Below, one piece after another: positions 18,415 through 28,375 of a DNA stretch of 64,000 nucleotides. How positions within the stretch are numbered: the stretch's first letter is position 1; each line of letters opens with the position of its first letter. The notes below the pieces were generated by a model. It worked only from the letters and a program-made list of their open reading frames with translations, was not told where the DNA came from and did no database searches. The translations under genes were made by a program, and so were the position numbers. This DNA comes from Yersinia massiliensis CCUG 53443 (GTDB taxonomy: Bacteria > Pseudomonadota > Gammaproteobacteria > Enterobacterales > Enterobacteriaceae). The stretch is from the NCBI RefSeq assembly GCF_000312485.1, contig NZ_HE997643.1, positions 127,492-191,491 on the forward strand, read 5' to 3'.

Positions 18415-20058
18415 GTGGCTAACCACCCTCGTGCTGGGCAAGCGGCTCAGCAAAGCGATTTGATTAATGTTGCTCAGTTGACCTCGCAATACTATGTGTT
18501 GCAGCCAGATGCAGAAAACCCAGCCCATGCCGTCAAGTTTGGAACGTCTGGGCATCGTGGTAGCGCAGTACGCCACAGTTTTAATGAAGCACACATTCTG
18601 GCTATCGCACAGGCAATAGCCGAAGTTCGTCACCAACACGGCATTACGGGCCCGTGTTATGTGGGTAAAGATACCCACGCATTGTCTGAACCGGCGTTTA
18701 TTTCGGTATTGGAAGTGCTGACGGCAAACGGTGTCGATGTTGTCGTGCAGCAAGACAACGGTTTCACCCCTACGCCCGCTATTTCGCATGCCATTTTGTG
18801 CCATAACGTTAAAGGTAATACCTTAGCGGACGGCATTGTTATCACTCCGTCCCACAATCCGCCTGAAGATGGTGGTATCAAATATAATCCACCGAATGGC
18901 GGCCCAGCCGATACCAATCTGACCTCCGTCATTGAAAAACGCGCTAATCAGCTGTTGGCTCTGAAGTTAGATGGTGTTAAGCGTCAGACGCTGGATAAAG
19001 CGTGGCGCGGTAACCATCTGCGTGAACAAGATTTGATTCAGCCGTACGTTGAAGGGTTGGTCGATGTGGTCGATATCCCCGCGATTCAACGTGCAGGCTT
19101 GAAGTTAGGTGTTGATCCCTTGGGGGGCTCAGGCATTGCTTACTGGCAACGCATTGGTGAGCACTATAAGTTGGACCTAACGCTAGTCAATGATTCTATC
19201 GATCAAACCTTCCGTTTTATGCATCTTGATCACGATGGTGTGATCCGCATGGATTGCTCGTCAGAATCAGCGATGGCAGGTCTGTTGGCATTACGTGACA
19301 AATTTGATTTAGCCTTCGCCAACGATCCCGATTACGACCGTCATGGCATTGTGACCCCAGCCGGCTTGATGAATCCAAATCATTATCTCGCGGTATCGAT
19401 TAAATATCTGTTCCAACATCGTCCACAATGGGGCGCTGATGTGGCGGTGGGTAAAACGCTGGTGTCCAGTGCGATGATTGACCGAGTGGTGGCTGATTTG
19501 GGCCGTAAGCTGGTCGAAGTGCCTGTTGGCTTCAAATGGTTTGTCGATGGGTTACACGATGGGAGTTTTGGTTTTGGTGGTGAAGAAAGTGCTGGGGCCT
19601 CTTTCTTGCGCTTTAACGGCACCCCTTGGTCTACCGACAAAGATGGCATCATCATGTGTCTGTTGGCGGCAGAAATCACCGCTGTGACCGGTAAGAACCC
19701 GCAACATCATTATGATGAATTAGCGCAACGTTTTGGTGCGCCAAGTTATAACCGTATTCAGGCTCCAGCAACGCAGGCGCAGAAAAATGCCTTGTCTAAG
19801 TTGTCACCTGAAATGGTGAGCGCGAGTATGTTGGCGGGTGACCCTATCACTGCACGTTTAACCACCGCACCAGGTAATGGCGCATCAATTGGTGGATTGA
19901 AGGTGATGACGGATAACGGTTGGTTCGCTGCTCGTCCGTCAGGCACGGAAGAAGCGTACAAAATTTACTGTGAAAGTTTCCTTGGCGCAGAGCATCGCGA
20001 AAAGATAGAGCGGGAAGCCGTCGATATTGTCAGTGATGTGCTGGCTGGCGCTAAATAA
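18415..20058 (+). CDS. pgm: Phosphoglucomutase
   Basis: Interconverts glucose-1-P and glucose-6-P, connecting glycolysis with glycogen and UDP-glucose synthesis. The 547-residue alpha-D-phosphohexomutase has the phospho-Ser loop [12 protein letters not shown] near residue 145, the Mg-binding DPDYDRHG near 305 and the phosphate-binding [10 protein letters not shown] near the C-terminus. The start is GTG at 18415, eight bases after AGGGAG (18401-18406); the GTG at 18409 is too close to that site. A clear terminator follows the stop. Confidence 0.96.
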   Translation: MANHPRAGQAAQQSDLINVAQLTSQYYVLQPDAENPAHAVKFGTSGHRGSAVRHSFNEAHILAIAQAIAEVRHQHGITGPCYVGKDTHALSEPAFISVLEVLTANGVDVVVQQDNGFTPTPAISHAILCHNVKGNTLADGIVITPSHNPPEDGGIKYNPPNGGPADTNLTSVIEKRANQLLALKLDGVKRQTLDKAWRGNHLREQDLIQPYVEGLVDVVDIPAIQRAGLKLGVDPLGGSGIAYWQRIGEHYKLDLTLVNDSIDQTFRFMHLDHDGVIRMDCSSESAMAGLLALRDKFDLAFANDPDYDRHGIVTPAGLMNPNHYLAVSIKYLFQHRPQWGADVAVGKTLVSSAMIDRVVADLGRKLVEVPVGFKWFVDGLHDGSFGFGGEESAGASFLRFNGTPWSTDKDGIIMCLLAAEITAVTGKNPQHHYDELAQRFGAPSYNRIQAPATQAQKNALSKLSPEMVSASMLAGDPITARLTTAPGNGASIGGLKVMTDNGWFAARPSGTEEAYKIYCESFLGAEHREKIEREAVDIVSDVLAGAK

Positions 20059-20079
20059 TCAGCAATAGTCATTCGATTG

Positions 20080-20107
20080 AAAGGCAGCCTATGTGCTGCC
20101 TTTTTTA
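20080..20107 (+). terminator. Terminator of pgm
   Basis: Stem AAAGGCAGC/GCTGCCTTT with loop CTATGT runs into a T6 tract, 21 bp after the pgm stop. Confidence 0.9.
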
Positions 20108-20127
20108 TTGTGTTCAATTCACGAAAA

Positions 20128-20559
20128 TCAGCCTAATGCCACCATCAACGCACCGGCGGTAATCAAGGCGACGCCCAATCCAGCCACCAGCGAAATCTTC
20201 TCACCGAAAAGAATAAAGGCCAAGATCACGGCGAAAACGACACTGAGTTTATCAACCGGCGCAACCTGCGAAACATTGCCGTTCTTAATGGCCATAAAAT
20301 AGAACAGCCAAGATAATGCCCCAGCGACGCCACTCAGCACCACGAACAAGAGGGCTTTTTTATCTGCCAGCACCGCGCCAACCAGATTAAATTTCCCCTG
20401 AACCACCACCACCCCGACTAAAAACAGTGCCATGACCACAGCACGTACAGCGGTGGCTGTATTGGCATCCAAATGTTGCAGACCAATCTTACCGAAAATG
20501 GCGACCAGAGAGGCGGTGAGGGCAGACAGCAGGGCGTAAATTAGCCATGTACTCATCAC
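20128..20559 (-). CDS. Half-size EamA/DMT-family membrane protein
   Basis: An integral membrane protein of 142-143 residues with about five predicted hydrophobic helices. It corresponds to one EamA domain; typical drug/metabolite transporters have two (ten helices). The conserved C-terminal part PVDKLSVVFAVILAFILFGEK is the usual EamA signature. It would need to dimerise to form a transporter; single-domain homologues of this kind are widespread and of unknown substrate. GTG at 20559 and ATG at 20556 are both possible starts. It converges on pgm and shares no operon with neighbours. Confidence 0.8.
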   Translation of the reverse strand: MMSTWLIYALLSALTASLVAIFGKIGLQHLDANTATAVRAVVMALFLVGVVVVQGKFNLVGAVLADKKALLFVVLSGVAGALSWLFYFMAIKNGNVSQVAPVDKLSVVFAVILAFILFGEKISLVAGLGVALITAGALMVALG

Positions 20560-20645
20560 GATAAATCCATTTCTACAATAAAAATACGATGTTACGCGCT
20601 GAGATACCCTTTGCCTACCTTATTTTGGACGATACATTAGGCATA

Positions 20646-21692
20646 TTATGGTTGAGCCAATGAATGAATAAAATTGACAGCATTTTTGGGGATGAATCTA
20701 TGGCCTGAATGGCTTTCTAATGTTTGGCCTTCTTGCATTGATATCATCTCTGTCAGCATAGCAAGATCATTTTCGGTGTTAAACGTCGCCATTTTAGGCG
20801 TGAAAATAGATGAGACTTTGATAACGCCATATGCAGTTTCATGTCTGAGCATGAAGGAGATATCATAATCTTCAATTTCACCGAGGTCCTGAGTTCGCTC
20901 AGCAAAAATATTAGGTATCTTTATTCTAAGATTAGCAGGGCCATTGCCAGGGAGTGCTTTGGTTTCCAACCAGTTAATTCTAGGTCCATCTTGACTTAAT
21001 TGATCTTTAACTAAAATACGTAAATCATCACCCTTTAGCTTACTGGTAATTAACATGTGTGAACCGTGTCGACTAAAGGATAAATTGGCAAGAAAATGTT
21101 CATAGAGGACAAGTGTATTATTGTTCTCTGCGACTTCATTTATTATATTGGCACCATCACCAAAGTAAAAACGGTAGGTGTCATCTCCTTTACCACCGTC
21201 TAAGAAATCATTCCCTCCTCCTGAAACTATGGTATCGTCACCCTCACCGGCAAATACATGATCATTGCCGATGTTTGTTTTGTTTATAGGGTTGTCGAGG
21301 TACTCTTCATTATCACTCTCTATCAGGTCATCGCCATCACCACCGAATATTAAGTCATTACCATTACCACCAAACAGAAAGTCATTATCTGCACCGCCAG
21401 AAATATAATCATTCCCTGCGTTACCCACGATAAAATCTTTGTGATCTCCCCCTAATAAGATGTCAGCACCTTCTCCACCCAAAATAGAGTCAGCCCCATC
21501 TTTTCCAATAATAGTATCATTACCTTTACCTCCAACTAATTGATCATTAGTGTTGCTGCCAATAATCATATCATTATCGTCACATAAATTAAGTTGGCAA
21601 AGATAATTTGACCTTGTTATTGTCATGTTTCTGTTGTTTTCTTTTATTAGTTTTTCAACGAGCGTCATTTTTGTATTTTCTGTGGTTTTCAT
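20646..21692 (-). CDS. Orphan RTX calcium-binding repeat protein
   Basis: A 348-residue protein with nine nonapeptide repeats in perfect register at residues 45-125 (GGxGxDxUx type, for example GGKGNDTII, GGNGNDLIF). After a 16-residue break come three more at 148-174 and then a haemolysin-related segment (about 175-235, YRFYFGDGANIINEV). The last 110 residues are unlike anything I recognise. There is no N-terminal Sec signal; RTX proteins leave by type I secretion using a C-terminal signal, but no ABC exporter or acyltransferase is nearby. AGAGGA precedes the ATG at 21692, and the frame is intact, so it is probably expressed. The locus is AT-rich, unlike its neighbours, suggesting acquisition. 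Function is unknown; it could be a toxin remnant or a small secreted adhesin or effector. Confidence 0.8.
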   Translation of the reverse strand: MKTTENTKMTLVEKLIKENNRNMTITRSNYLCQLNLCDDNDMIIGSNTNDQLVGGKGNDTIIGKDGADSILGGEGADILLGGDHKDFIVGNAGNDYISGGADNDFLFGGNGNDLIFGGDGDDLIESDNEEYLDNPINKTNIGNDHVFAGEGDDTIVSGGGNDFLDGGKGDDTYRFYFGDGANIINEVAENNNTLVLYEHFLANLSFSRHGSHMLITSKLKGDDLRILVKDQLSQDGPRINWLETKALPGNGPANLRIKIPNIFAERTQDLGEIEDYDISFMLRHETAYGVIKVSSIFTPKMATFNTENDLAMLTEMISMQEGQTLESHSGHRFIPKNAVNFIHSLAQP

Positions 21693-21855
21693 AATATTCC
21701 TCTAGCGATTTACTGTAGCATCCTAGTAAGAATATCTTTTTTCTCAGTGGGGGCGAGTGGATTATTATTATGAATGCTTATTAAAATTTAAAAAATTAAT
21801 TTCTATAACTTTAAAAATAACTAATTTAATGCACATATAATATTTAATTAACTAA

Positions 21856-22542
21856 TTAAAAAATGAACCGATAGCCAACACCCGTTTCAGTCAATAAATG
21901 TTTTGGCCGAGTGGGGTCCGTTTCTAATTTTTGGCGCAAATGGCCCATGTAAATGCGCAGATAATGGCTATGTTCAACATAATTTGGCCCCCAGACTTGG
22001 GTGAGTAACTGGCGTTGTGTGATGACTTTGCCAGCATTGGCTATTAAGGCTGACAGCAAGCGAAACTCAATGGGGGTGAGGTGCAAACTTTCACCCGAAC
22101 GGGTGACTTGGCGGTTAATCAAATCCACGCTGATATCGGCAAAATTGACCAATGGGGTTTCTTGGCTGCCACTACTATGACGGCGTAATGCCACTCGCAC
22201 ACGGGCCAATAATTCGCTAATGCCAAAGGGTTTACTCAAATAGTCATCCGCACCCGCATCCAATGCCAATACCTTGTCTTCTTCATTGCTACGAGCCGAT
22301 AGCACGATAATCGGAATGGCGCTCCACTGACGAAGATCCTGAATGTAAGTCAGACCATCGCCATCGGGTAGGCCCAAATCTAAAATGATCAGATCCGGCT
22401 TACGCGTACCTGCTTCAATCAAGCCTCGTTGAAGGGTATCGCTCTCAAATACTCGCCAGCCCTCGCTCTCCAACGCAATACGTACAAAGCGGCGGATCTC
22501 TTTTTCGTCTTCAACGATGAGGATATTAGTTGGGGTGATAAT
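21856..22542 (-). CDS. kdpE: KdpE, potassium-limitation response regulator
   Basis: OmpR-family response regulator activating kdpFABC. The receiver domain (about 1-115) has the phospho-acceptor Asp in LIILDLGLPDGDG and the Lys in YLSKPFG; the winged-helix output domain (about 130-228) has LTPIEFRLL and YIRxxxGHLRQK-type recognition elements. The frame contains no ATG, GTG or TTG before the conserved N-terminal ILIVEDEKEIRRF. A stop lies 15 bases upstream of the ATT at 22542, which follows AAGGAG (22550-22545). I therefore place the start at this ATT (228 aa; E. coli 225 aa); ATC at 22539 is the alternative. The ATG at 22473 would delete the receiver's acidic pocket. Confidence 0.85.
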   Translation of the reverse strand: MITPTNILIVEDEKEIRRFVRIALESEGWRVFESDTLQRGLIEAGTRKPDLIILDLGLPDGDGLTYIQDLRQWSAIPIIVLSARSNEEDKVLALDAGADDYLSKPFGISELLARVRVALRRHSSGSQETPLVNFADISVDLINRQVTRSGESLHLTPIEFRLLSALIANAGKVITQRQLLTQVWGPNYVEHSHYLRIYMGHLRQKLETDPTRPKHLLTETGVGYRFIF

Positions 22543-22544
22543 GA

Positions 22545-22726
22545 CTCCTTTCGCCTAACATCATTAGGCTATTTTATTTGCCATTTTGAACCTGGGCAGT
22601 GCTCTGAATCCTCACGTACTTCGTGTACGCTCCGGTTCTTGCGCGCTGTCCGTGTCCAAACTGGCGGCAACAATGACGCCCACTGAGATAGGCTCCTTTC
22701 GCCTACCATCATTAGGCTGTCTTATT
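22545..22726. repeat. Repeat insertion with 34-bp duplication between kdpD and kdpE
   Basis: A 34-bp sequence at 22545-22578 recurs at 22693-22726 (31 of 34 identical), bracketing about 114 bp that include CGTAC/GTACG and other inverted segments. The duplicated unit contains the kdpE ribosome site AAGGAG and the end of kdpD. In E. coli kdpD and kdpE overlap; here they are 179 bp apart. The inserted block resembles intergenic repeats common in Yersinia, but I cannot name the family with certainty. Confidence 0.65.
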
Positions 22727-25448
22727 TCTCATTCTTTGTTGTATCAATGTACTCGATATCAACATTATCAGCATCAATATCCGGTGCGGCTTCCAACGGC
22801 AAGGTAAAGTGGAAACTTGCACCTCCCTCAGCGTTTTTCTCAACCCAAATACGCCCGCCGTGTACATCAATGATGGCACGGCAAATGGCCAGTCCTAAAC
22901 CTACACCAGGGATCGCTGACTCTTTGTTACCGCGAGAAAATTTATCAAAAATTAGCTGCTCTTGCCCCACCGCGACGCCAGAGCCATTATCCCAAACTTC
23001 GATATTGAGCCATTCGCCTTGGACGACCGCTCGAATACCCAACAAGGCATCATAACCTGCATATTTATGAGCGTTCTCGAGTAAATTGATAAATACCCGC
23101 TCTAGCAAGCTACCGTCACAATTGATCAGCACCATTTCATCCGGTAACTCGACACGAATTTGGTTATGGCTGAGCGTGGCTTCCAGCAGATGCAATGCGC
23201 TGCCAACAATTTCTTCTAATGATTGCCACTCCTTACGCAGACTAAAACCGCCAGATTGAATACGCGCCATATCCAGTAAATTGTTGACCAACCGAGTGGT
23301 ACTCAGCACTTGTTGACGGATTTGGTTAGCCTGAGGGGCATGACGTGATCCTTCAGCAGCCAGATCCAGCGTCAATATTTCTGCCTGCCCGAATAGCACT
23401 GTCAGTGGGGTGCGCAAATCATGTGACAGCGCGGCAAGCAGTGAATTACGCAGTTGCTCCCGTTCGGCATCCAACTTAGCCAATTCAGCACTGCGGGCCA
23501 GATGCAGCCTTTCCAACGCATTGGCGATTAGACTGGTGAAGGTTTGCAATAACCGCTGCTGTTCCGGCACCATCAATTGGCGCAAATTAGCCGGCTCTAT
23601 CGCCAACACACCAAAAGTTTGTTTTGCAGCCGTCAGCGGCAGTAACTGATAAGGCACGCCCGGTAAGGTATCTGTCCCTGCACCAGCAGGTGCACCTTTA
23701 TCAAAACTCCAACGGGCGATGGCCTCGTCAACAGAAAGGGGGCTGCCCTCATCGGTGGCGATTTGCAGCAAACGGCCGTCTTCCTGCGGCAGCAACAAGT
23801 CCGTTTTAGCCTGAAAACTGCTTGAGAGAAAATGGCGGCTGGTTTTGGCAATATCCGCAGGGGTGAGGGCGCGGTTTAATCCTCGTGACATCTCATATAA
23901 ATGTCGGGCGCGTTGTTCACGATAGCGGGCAATTCTGGCTTGATAGCGTACGCCCGCAGTGAGATTACCGACCACAATCCCCACAATCAGCATCACACCA
24001 AAGGTCACCAGATATTGCACATCTGTGACCGCCAAAGACCAGTGTGGCTGCACAAAAAACAGATCGAAACTGGCGACATTGATCACCGCTGCCAAGACCG
24101 AAGGCCAGCGGCCATAGAATAGGGCAATAATGACCACGCCAAGCAGGTAAACCATCACCAAGTTGGCTTGATCGAAACCGGGAATTAACCATTGCGATAG
24201 AACGGTAATCAGCGCGCATAAACCGATGGCCGCGGCACAGCCACGCAACTGCATCCGCCACTTTTCCGTGAAGCTACGTGAATCGTTCTCTTTCGTCACA
24301 TTGGCGGCACGATCATCTTCCAACGCGATAATCACCAAATCCAGATCGGGTCCTAATTTGCCCAGGCGATCGGCAAAACTGCCGCGCAGTTTCCACTGTT
24401 TTTCGACCCGACGGCCGATAATGATTTTGCCTAAATTATGTTCACGAGCGTAGCGTAATACCGCTTTTTCTTCTTGAGGTTCAGACAGCGTAGCGGTTTC
24501 TGCACCCAATTCTTGCGCCAGTTTCAACGTGCGCAATATTGCCCGACGACGCGCTTCGGGCAAACCGTGCAAGCGCGGAGTTTCCACATACACGGCATGC
24601 CAGACACACCCTAATCGGGCAGCCAGTCGAGCAGCCGTACGCACCAGTTTTTCATTACCGCTGTTGTGACCGATACACAGCAAGATGGCATCACGAGTAT
24701 GCCAGACGCGCTCGCGCCCCTGAGTGTCACGGAAAGCGCGCATCTGGTCATCAACCCGATCGGCGGTGCGGCGCAAAGCCAGTTCGCGTAGGGCGATTAA
24801 GTTACCTTTGCGGAAGAAATGCTCAATGGCGCGTTCCGCCTGACCTGAAATATAGACTTTCCCTTCATTTAAGCGCTGGCGCAGATCATCCGGAGGCAGG
24901 TCAACCAAGACCACTTCGGTAGCCTCATCAAACATATGGTCGGGGACGGTTTCCCGCACCCGAATCCCCGTTACGCCGCCCACCACATCATTGAGACTTT
25001 CTAAGTGCTGCACATTCACGGTCGTTAGCACATCAATGCCAGCATCAAGCAGTTCTTCGACATCTTGCCAACGTTTGGGATGGCGGGAACCGGGGGCATT
25101 ACTGTGTGCCAGCTCATCCATGAGGATCAAGGCCGGATGGCGTGCCAGTGCGGCATCGAGATCGAACTCACGGACCTGACGGTTGCGGTGGTGGATGCGT
25201 TTTGGCGGCAGCGAGGTTAACCCCGCCAATAAAGCGGCAGTTTCACTCCGTCCATGTGTTTCGACGACCCCAATCAACACATCTAGCCCTTGAGCCCGCA
25301 GCCGTTGAGCTTCTTGCAACATGGCGTAGGTTTTACCCACCCCAGCACAAGCGCCGAAAAAAACTTTCAGCCGACCACGGGGCTTTTCATTGGCGACGGC
25401 CAGTAAGCTGTCGGGATTTGGGCGGGTTGGTTCTGCATCCACCATCAT
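22722..25448 (-). CDS. kdpD: KdpD, potassium sensor histidine kinase
   Basis: Membrane sensor kinase of 908 aa. In order: KdpD N-terminal domain with Walker A GACAGVGKTYAML (about 30-45), a universal-stress-protein-like domain (about 255-375), four transmembrane helices (about 400-500), a GAF-like domain, HisKA with the phospho-acceptor His in ALSHDLRTPLTV (about 675-685), and the ATPase domain with NLLENAHKYAG and VGLGLAICRA. It phosphorylates KdpE under potassium limitation or osmotic upshift. kdpC ends 6 bp upstream, so translation is probably coupled with it. Its 3' end overlaps the repeat that separates it from kdpE. Confidence 0.96.
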   Translation of the reverse strand: MMVDAEPTRPNPDSLLAVANEKPRGRLKVFFGACAGVGKTYAMLQEAQRLRAQGLDVLIGVVETHGRSETAALLAGLTSLPPKRIHHRNRQVREFDLDAALARHPALILMDELAHSNAPGSRHPKRWQDVEELLDAGIDVLTTVNVQHLESLNDVVGGVTGIRVRETVPDHMFDEATEVVLVDLPPDDLRQRLNEGKVYISGQAERAIEHFFRKGNLIALRELALRRTADRVDDQMRAFRDTQGRERVWHTRDAILLCIGHNSGNEKLVRTAARLAARLGCVWHAVYVETPRLHGLPEARRRAILRTLKLAQELGAETATLSEPQEEKAVLRYAREHNLGKIIIGRRVEKQWKLRGSFADRLGKLGPDLDLVIIALEDDRAANVTKENDSRSFTEKWRMQLRGCAAAIGLCALITVLSQWLIPGFDQANLVMVYLLGVVIIALFYGRWPSVLAAVINVASFDLFFVQPHWSLAVTDVQYLVTFGVMLIVGIVVGNLTAGVRYQARIARYREQRARHLYEMSRGLNRALTPADIAKTSRHFLSSSFQAKTDLLLPQEDGRLLQIATDEGSPLSVDEAIARWSFDKGAPAGAGTDTLPGVPYQLLPLTAAKQTFGVLAIEPANLRQLMVPEQQRLLQTFTSLIANALERLHLARSAELAKLDAEREQLRNSLLAALSHDLRTPLTVLFGQAEILTLDLAAEGSRHAPQANQIRQQVLSTTRLVNNLLDMARIQSGGFSLRKEWQSLEEIVGSALHLLEATLSHNQIRVELPDEMVLINCDGSLLERVFINLLENAHKYAGYDALLGIRAVVQGEWLNIEVWDNGSGVAVGQEQLIFDKFSRGNKESAIPGVGLGLAICRAIIDVHGGRIWVEKNAEGGASFHFTLPLEAAPDIDADNVDIEYIDTTKNEK

Positions 25449-25454
25449 GTGTCC

Positions 25455-26093
25455 TTAAGGTTGGGTCGGGGTAGCCGGTACTGATACGTGACTTTGGGCG
25501 TCCAATGCGATATTCAGGTTTAACACGTTAACGACTGATTCGCCGAAGAAATTCGGTGTGGCTTTCTCTACGCTGCTATCAATCAATTGCTTGACCTCAG
25601 ATAACGGCATCTGGCGGATGTTAGCAATACGAGGCGCTTGATAATACGCCGCTTCCAGCGAAATGCTGGGGTCTAGGCCACTGCCAGAAGCGGTGACCAG
25701 ATCAACCGGCACTGGACCCGTTTGCGTTGGGTTAGCTTTACGCTGTTGCTGAATTCGCTCATGAATAGCCTGATCCAGTGCTGGGTTGCTAATCGCCAGA
25801 TTGCTGCCGCCTGAAGCCAGTGCATTATAAGGCATATCCGCCGTCACCGATGGGCGGCCAACAAAATAACCTGGTTGGGTAAAGTGTTGGCCGATCAAAC
25901 TCGAACCGACCACTTCACCGTCTAGCATCACGAGCGATCCCTTGGCTTGGTGGGAAAACAAGATATTTGCCAGCCCTGTGGTGAGTAATGGGTAAGCGAT
26001 GCCGGTGATCAGCGTCAGCAAAATAAGGAGTACTAGGGCAGGCCGTAAGTAAGATTGGCGTGCGGTAGATGACACATTGATGGTCGATGACAT
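25455..26093 (-). CDS. kdpC: KdpC, potassium-transporting ATPase small subunit
   Basis: Single-pass inner-membrane subunit of the KdpFABC pump, 212 aa (E. coli 190), with one helix at about residues 16-38 and a periplasmic domain containing the conserved GRPSVTADMPYN and ASGGSNLA. It assists potassium binding and complex stability. The first 14 residues extend beyond the E. coli start. The preceding gene kdpB is 127 bp away, an unusually wide gap for this operon, containing two copies of ATAGAACTTAAAA 17 bp apart. Confidence 0.95.
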   Translation of the reverse strand: MSSTINVSSTARQSYLRPALVLLILLTLITGIAYPLLTTGLANILFSHQAKGSLVMLDGEVVGSSLIGQHFTQPGYFVGRPSVTADMPYNALASGGSNLAISNPALDQAIHERIQQQRKANPTQTGPVPVDLVTASGSGLDPSISLEAAYYQAPRIANIRQMPLSEVKQLIDSSVEKATPNFFGESVVNVLNLNIALDAQSHVSVPATPTQP

Positions 26094-26220
26094 CTTTTAT
26101 TCCCTCAATATAGAACTTAAAAACAGATAGAACTTAAAACCGGCCACAGCGTGAGTTTGCTGCGGCCACTTAAATGACTAAAACCACGAACGGGTGATGA
26201 CCACAATAAAATAGGCGCGA

Positions 26221-28290
26221 CTAGCCGACACTTAACGCTGTGAGCACTAAGTCGATCAGTTTGATGCCGACAAAAGGCACTAACAGGCCACCTAATCCAT
26301 AGATCCACAGATTACGGCGCAACAGAGCGGCGGCGCTCATCGCCTTATAGCTGACCCCTTTAAGCGCCAGTGGGATCAGGAACACAATCACCAATGCGTT
26401 AAAAATCACCGCCGACAAAATGGCTGATGCGGGTGAATGCAGTTGCATCACGTTCAGCGCGTTAAGTTGCGGATAGGTCGCCGCAAAAGCGGCGGGGATG
26501 ATGGCGAAATATTTAGCGACATCGTTGGCGATACTAAACGTGGTCAGGGAACCTCGGGTCATCAGCATCTGTTTCCCGATATGCACCACCTCAATCAACT
26601 TGGTAGGGTTTGAATCCAAATCCACCATGTTGCCTGCTTCTTTGGCGGCCTGAGTCCCTGAGTTCATCGCCACAGCCACATCTGCCTGCGCCAGCGCAGG
26701 GGCATCGTTGGTACCGTCCCCCGTCATTGCCACCAAGCGACCTTCTGCCTGATATTGACGAATCAGTGCCAGTTTGGCTTCAGGTGTTGCTTCGGCGAGA
26801 AAATCATCCACACCCGCCTCAGCCGCAATGGCCGCCGCGGTTAAGCGGTTATCACCGGTGATCATCACGGTTTTGATGCCCATTTTGCGCAGTTCAGCAA
26901 AACGTTCTTTGATGCCGCCTTTGACGATATCTTTCAGCGCCACGACGCCAAGCACCCGTGCCCCATCAGCCACGACTAATGGTGTGCCGCCTGTGCGAGC
27001 AACACTTTCTACCGCATCATCGACAGCGCGCGGGAAGTGGCCATCATTGGATTCCACATGGCGACGAATAGCATCGACCGCGCCTTTGCGGATCATCCGG
27101 TCCTGCACATTAACGCCGCTCATCCGTGTTTGCGCTGAGAAGGGCACAAAGGTGGCATTTAAGCTGCGTAAATCACGTTCACGCAAGTTAAAGCGTTGTT
27201 TCGCTAACACGACAATGCTGCGGCCTTCAGGCGTTTCATCTGCCAGTGAAGAGAGTTGCGCGGCATCTGCCAGTTGTTGTTCGGTGACTCCCGGTGCGGG
27301 TAAAAACTCTGATGCTTGACGGTTGCCCAGCGTGATGGTGCCGGTTTTATCCAGTAGCAACACATCCACATCACCGGCGGCTTCCACGGCACGACCGCTG
27401 GTGGCGATCACATTTGCCCCTAGCATGCGGCTCATACCCGCCACCCCAATGGCGGACAACAAGCCACCAATCGTGGTTGGGATCAGGCAAACCAGTAGCG
27501 CCACCAAAACCGTAATGGTCACCGGATCACCGGCATGATTGGCTTCAATGCTGAATACGGAGAACGGATACAGGGTCGCCGTCGCCAGTAAAAAGACAAT
27601 CGTCAGTGCCACCAGCAAGATGGTCAGTGCCACTTCGTTAGGCGTTTTACGCCGTTTTGCACCTTCAACCATGGCAATCATTCGATCGAGGAAAGTTTCA
27701 CCTGGGTTGACGCTGCACTGCACCACTAGCCAATCTGATAACACACGAGTCCCCCCTGTGACGGAAGAGAAATCGCCACCAGATTCGCGGATAACCGGTG
27801 CGGATTCACCGGTAATGGCGCTTTCATCGACTGATGCGCCGCCTTCCAGTACTTCACCGTCGCATGGCACGGTATCACCGGCCTCGATCAGCACTAAATC
27901 ACCTTTGCGCAAGCTGTCGGCAGAGACCCTTTCCTGCGGTGCGTCCATACGGGCGGCGGACAACTTTTTAGCCCAACTGGTTTTTTTCACCCCGCGTAGA
28001 CTTTCAGCCTGCGCTTTACTACGTCCTTCCGCTAAGGCTTCTGCCATGTTGGCAAACAGCACGGTAAACCATAACCATACGGCGACACTGCCGGTAAAAC
28101 TGGCGCTACCGGTGGTTTGCCCACTTAAAATGGCCAGCCAGATAAGGGTCGTCAGCCAACTGCCCAGATACACCACGAACATCACTGGATTACGCCACTG
28201 GACGCGCGGATCCAGTTTCTTAATGGCATCAATCAGCGCCGTACGAACCAGTGCCGGTTCAAAAATCGCGCGTTGTTTGTGAGTCATCAT
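26221..28290 (-). CDS. kdpB: KdpB, P-type ATPase subunit
   Basis: Catalytic subunit of the high-affinity potassium pump, 689 aa. The actuator motif is [10 protein letters not shown] near residue 160, the phosphorylation site [12 protein letters not shown] near 305, the nucleotide domain carries KGAVDAI and the hinge [16 protein letters not shown] near 520. Seven membrane helices are expected. ATP hydrolysis here drives potassium through KdpA. It is encoded 85 bp after kdpA. Confidence 0.97.
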   Translation of the reverse strand: MMTHKQRAIFEPALVRTALIDAIKKLDPRVQWRNPVMFVVYLGSWLTTLIWLAILSGQTTGSASFTGSVAVWLWFTVLFANMAEALAEGRSKAQAESLRGVKKTSWAKKLSAARMDAPQERVSADSLRKGDLVLIEAGDTVPCDGEVLEGGASVDESAITGESAPVIRESGGDFSSVTGGTRVLSDWLVVQCSVNPGETFLDRMIAMVEGAKRRKTPNEVALTILLVALTIVFLLATATLYPFSVFSIEANHAGDPVTITVLVALLVCLIPTTIGGLLSAIGVAGMSRMLGANVIATSGRAVEAAGDVDVLLLDKTGTITLGNRQASEFLPAPGVTEQQLADAAQLSSLADETPEGRSIVVLAKQRFNLRERDLRSLNATFVPFSAQTRMSGVNVQDRMIRKGAVDAIRRHVESNDGHFPRAVDDAVESVARTGGTPLVVADGARVLGVVALKDIVKGGIKERFAELRKMGIKTVMITGDNRLTAAAIAAEAGVDDFLAEATPEAKLALIRQYQAEGRLVAMTGDGTNDAPALAQADVAVAMNSGTQAAKEAGNMVDLDSNPTKLIEVVHIGKQMLMTRGSLTTFSIANDVAKYFAIIPAAFAATYPQLNALNVMQLHSPASAILSAVIFNALVIVFLIPLALKGVSYKAMSAAALLRRNLWIYGLGGLLVPFVGIKLIDLVLTALSVG

Positions 28291-28375
28291 TCTTCTCTCT
28301 TAGCGATACCGTTAGTACGGGGAGTCGCAAGGGCGGGTGCGCGGCTTGCAACGTCAATGACAACGGGTAAAGTCA

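Noticed and set aside
27539..28282. Open frame of 247 codons on the plus strand opposite kdpB
   Set aside because: It is fully antisense to a well-conserved P-type ATPase, has no ribosome site or recognisable domain, and its composition is what the complement of kdpB gives.
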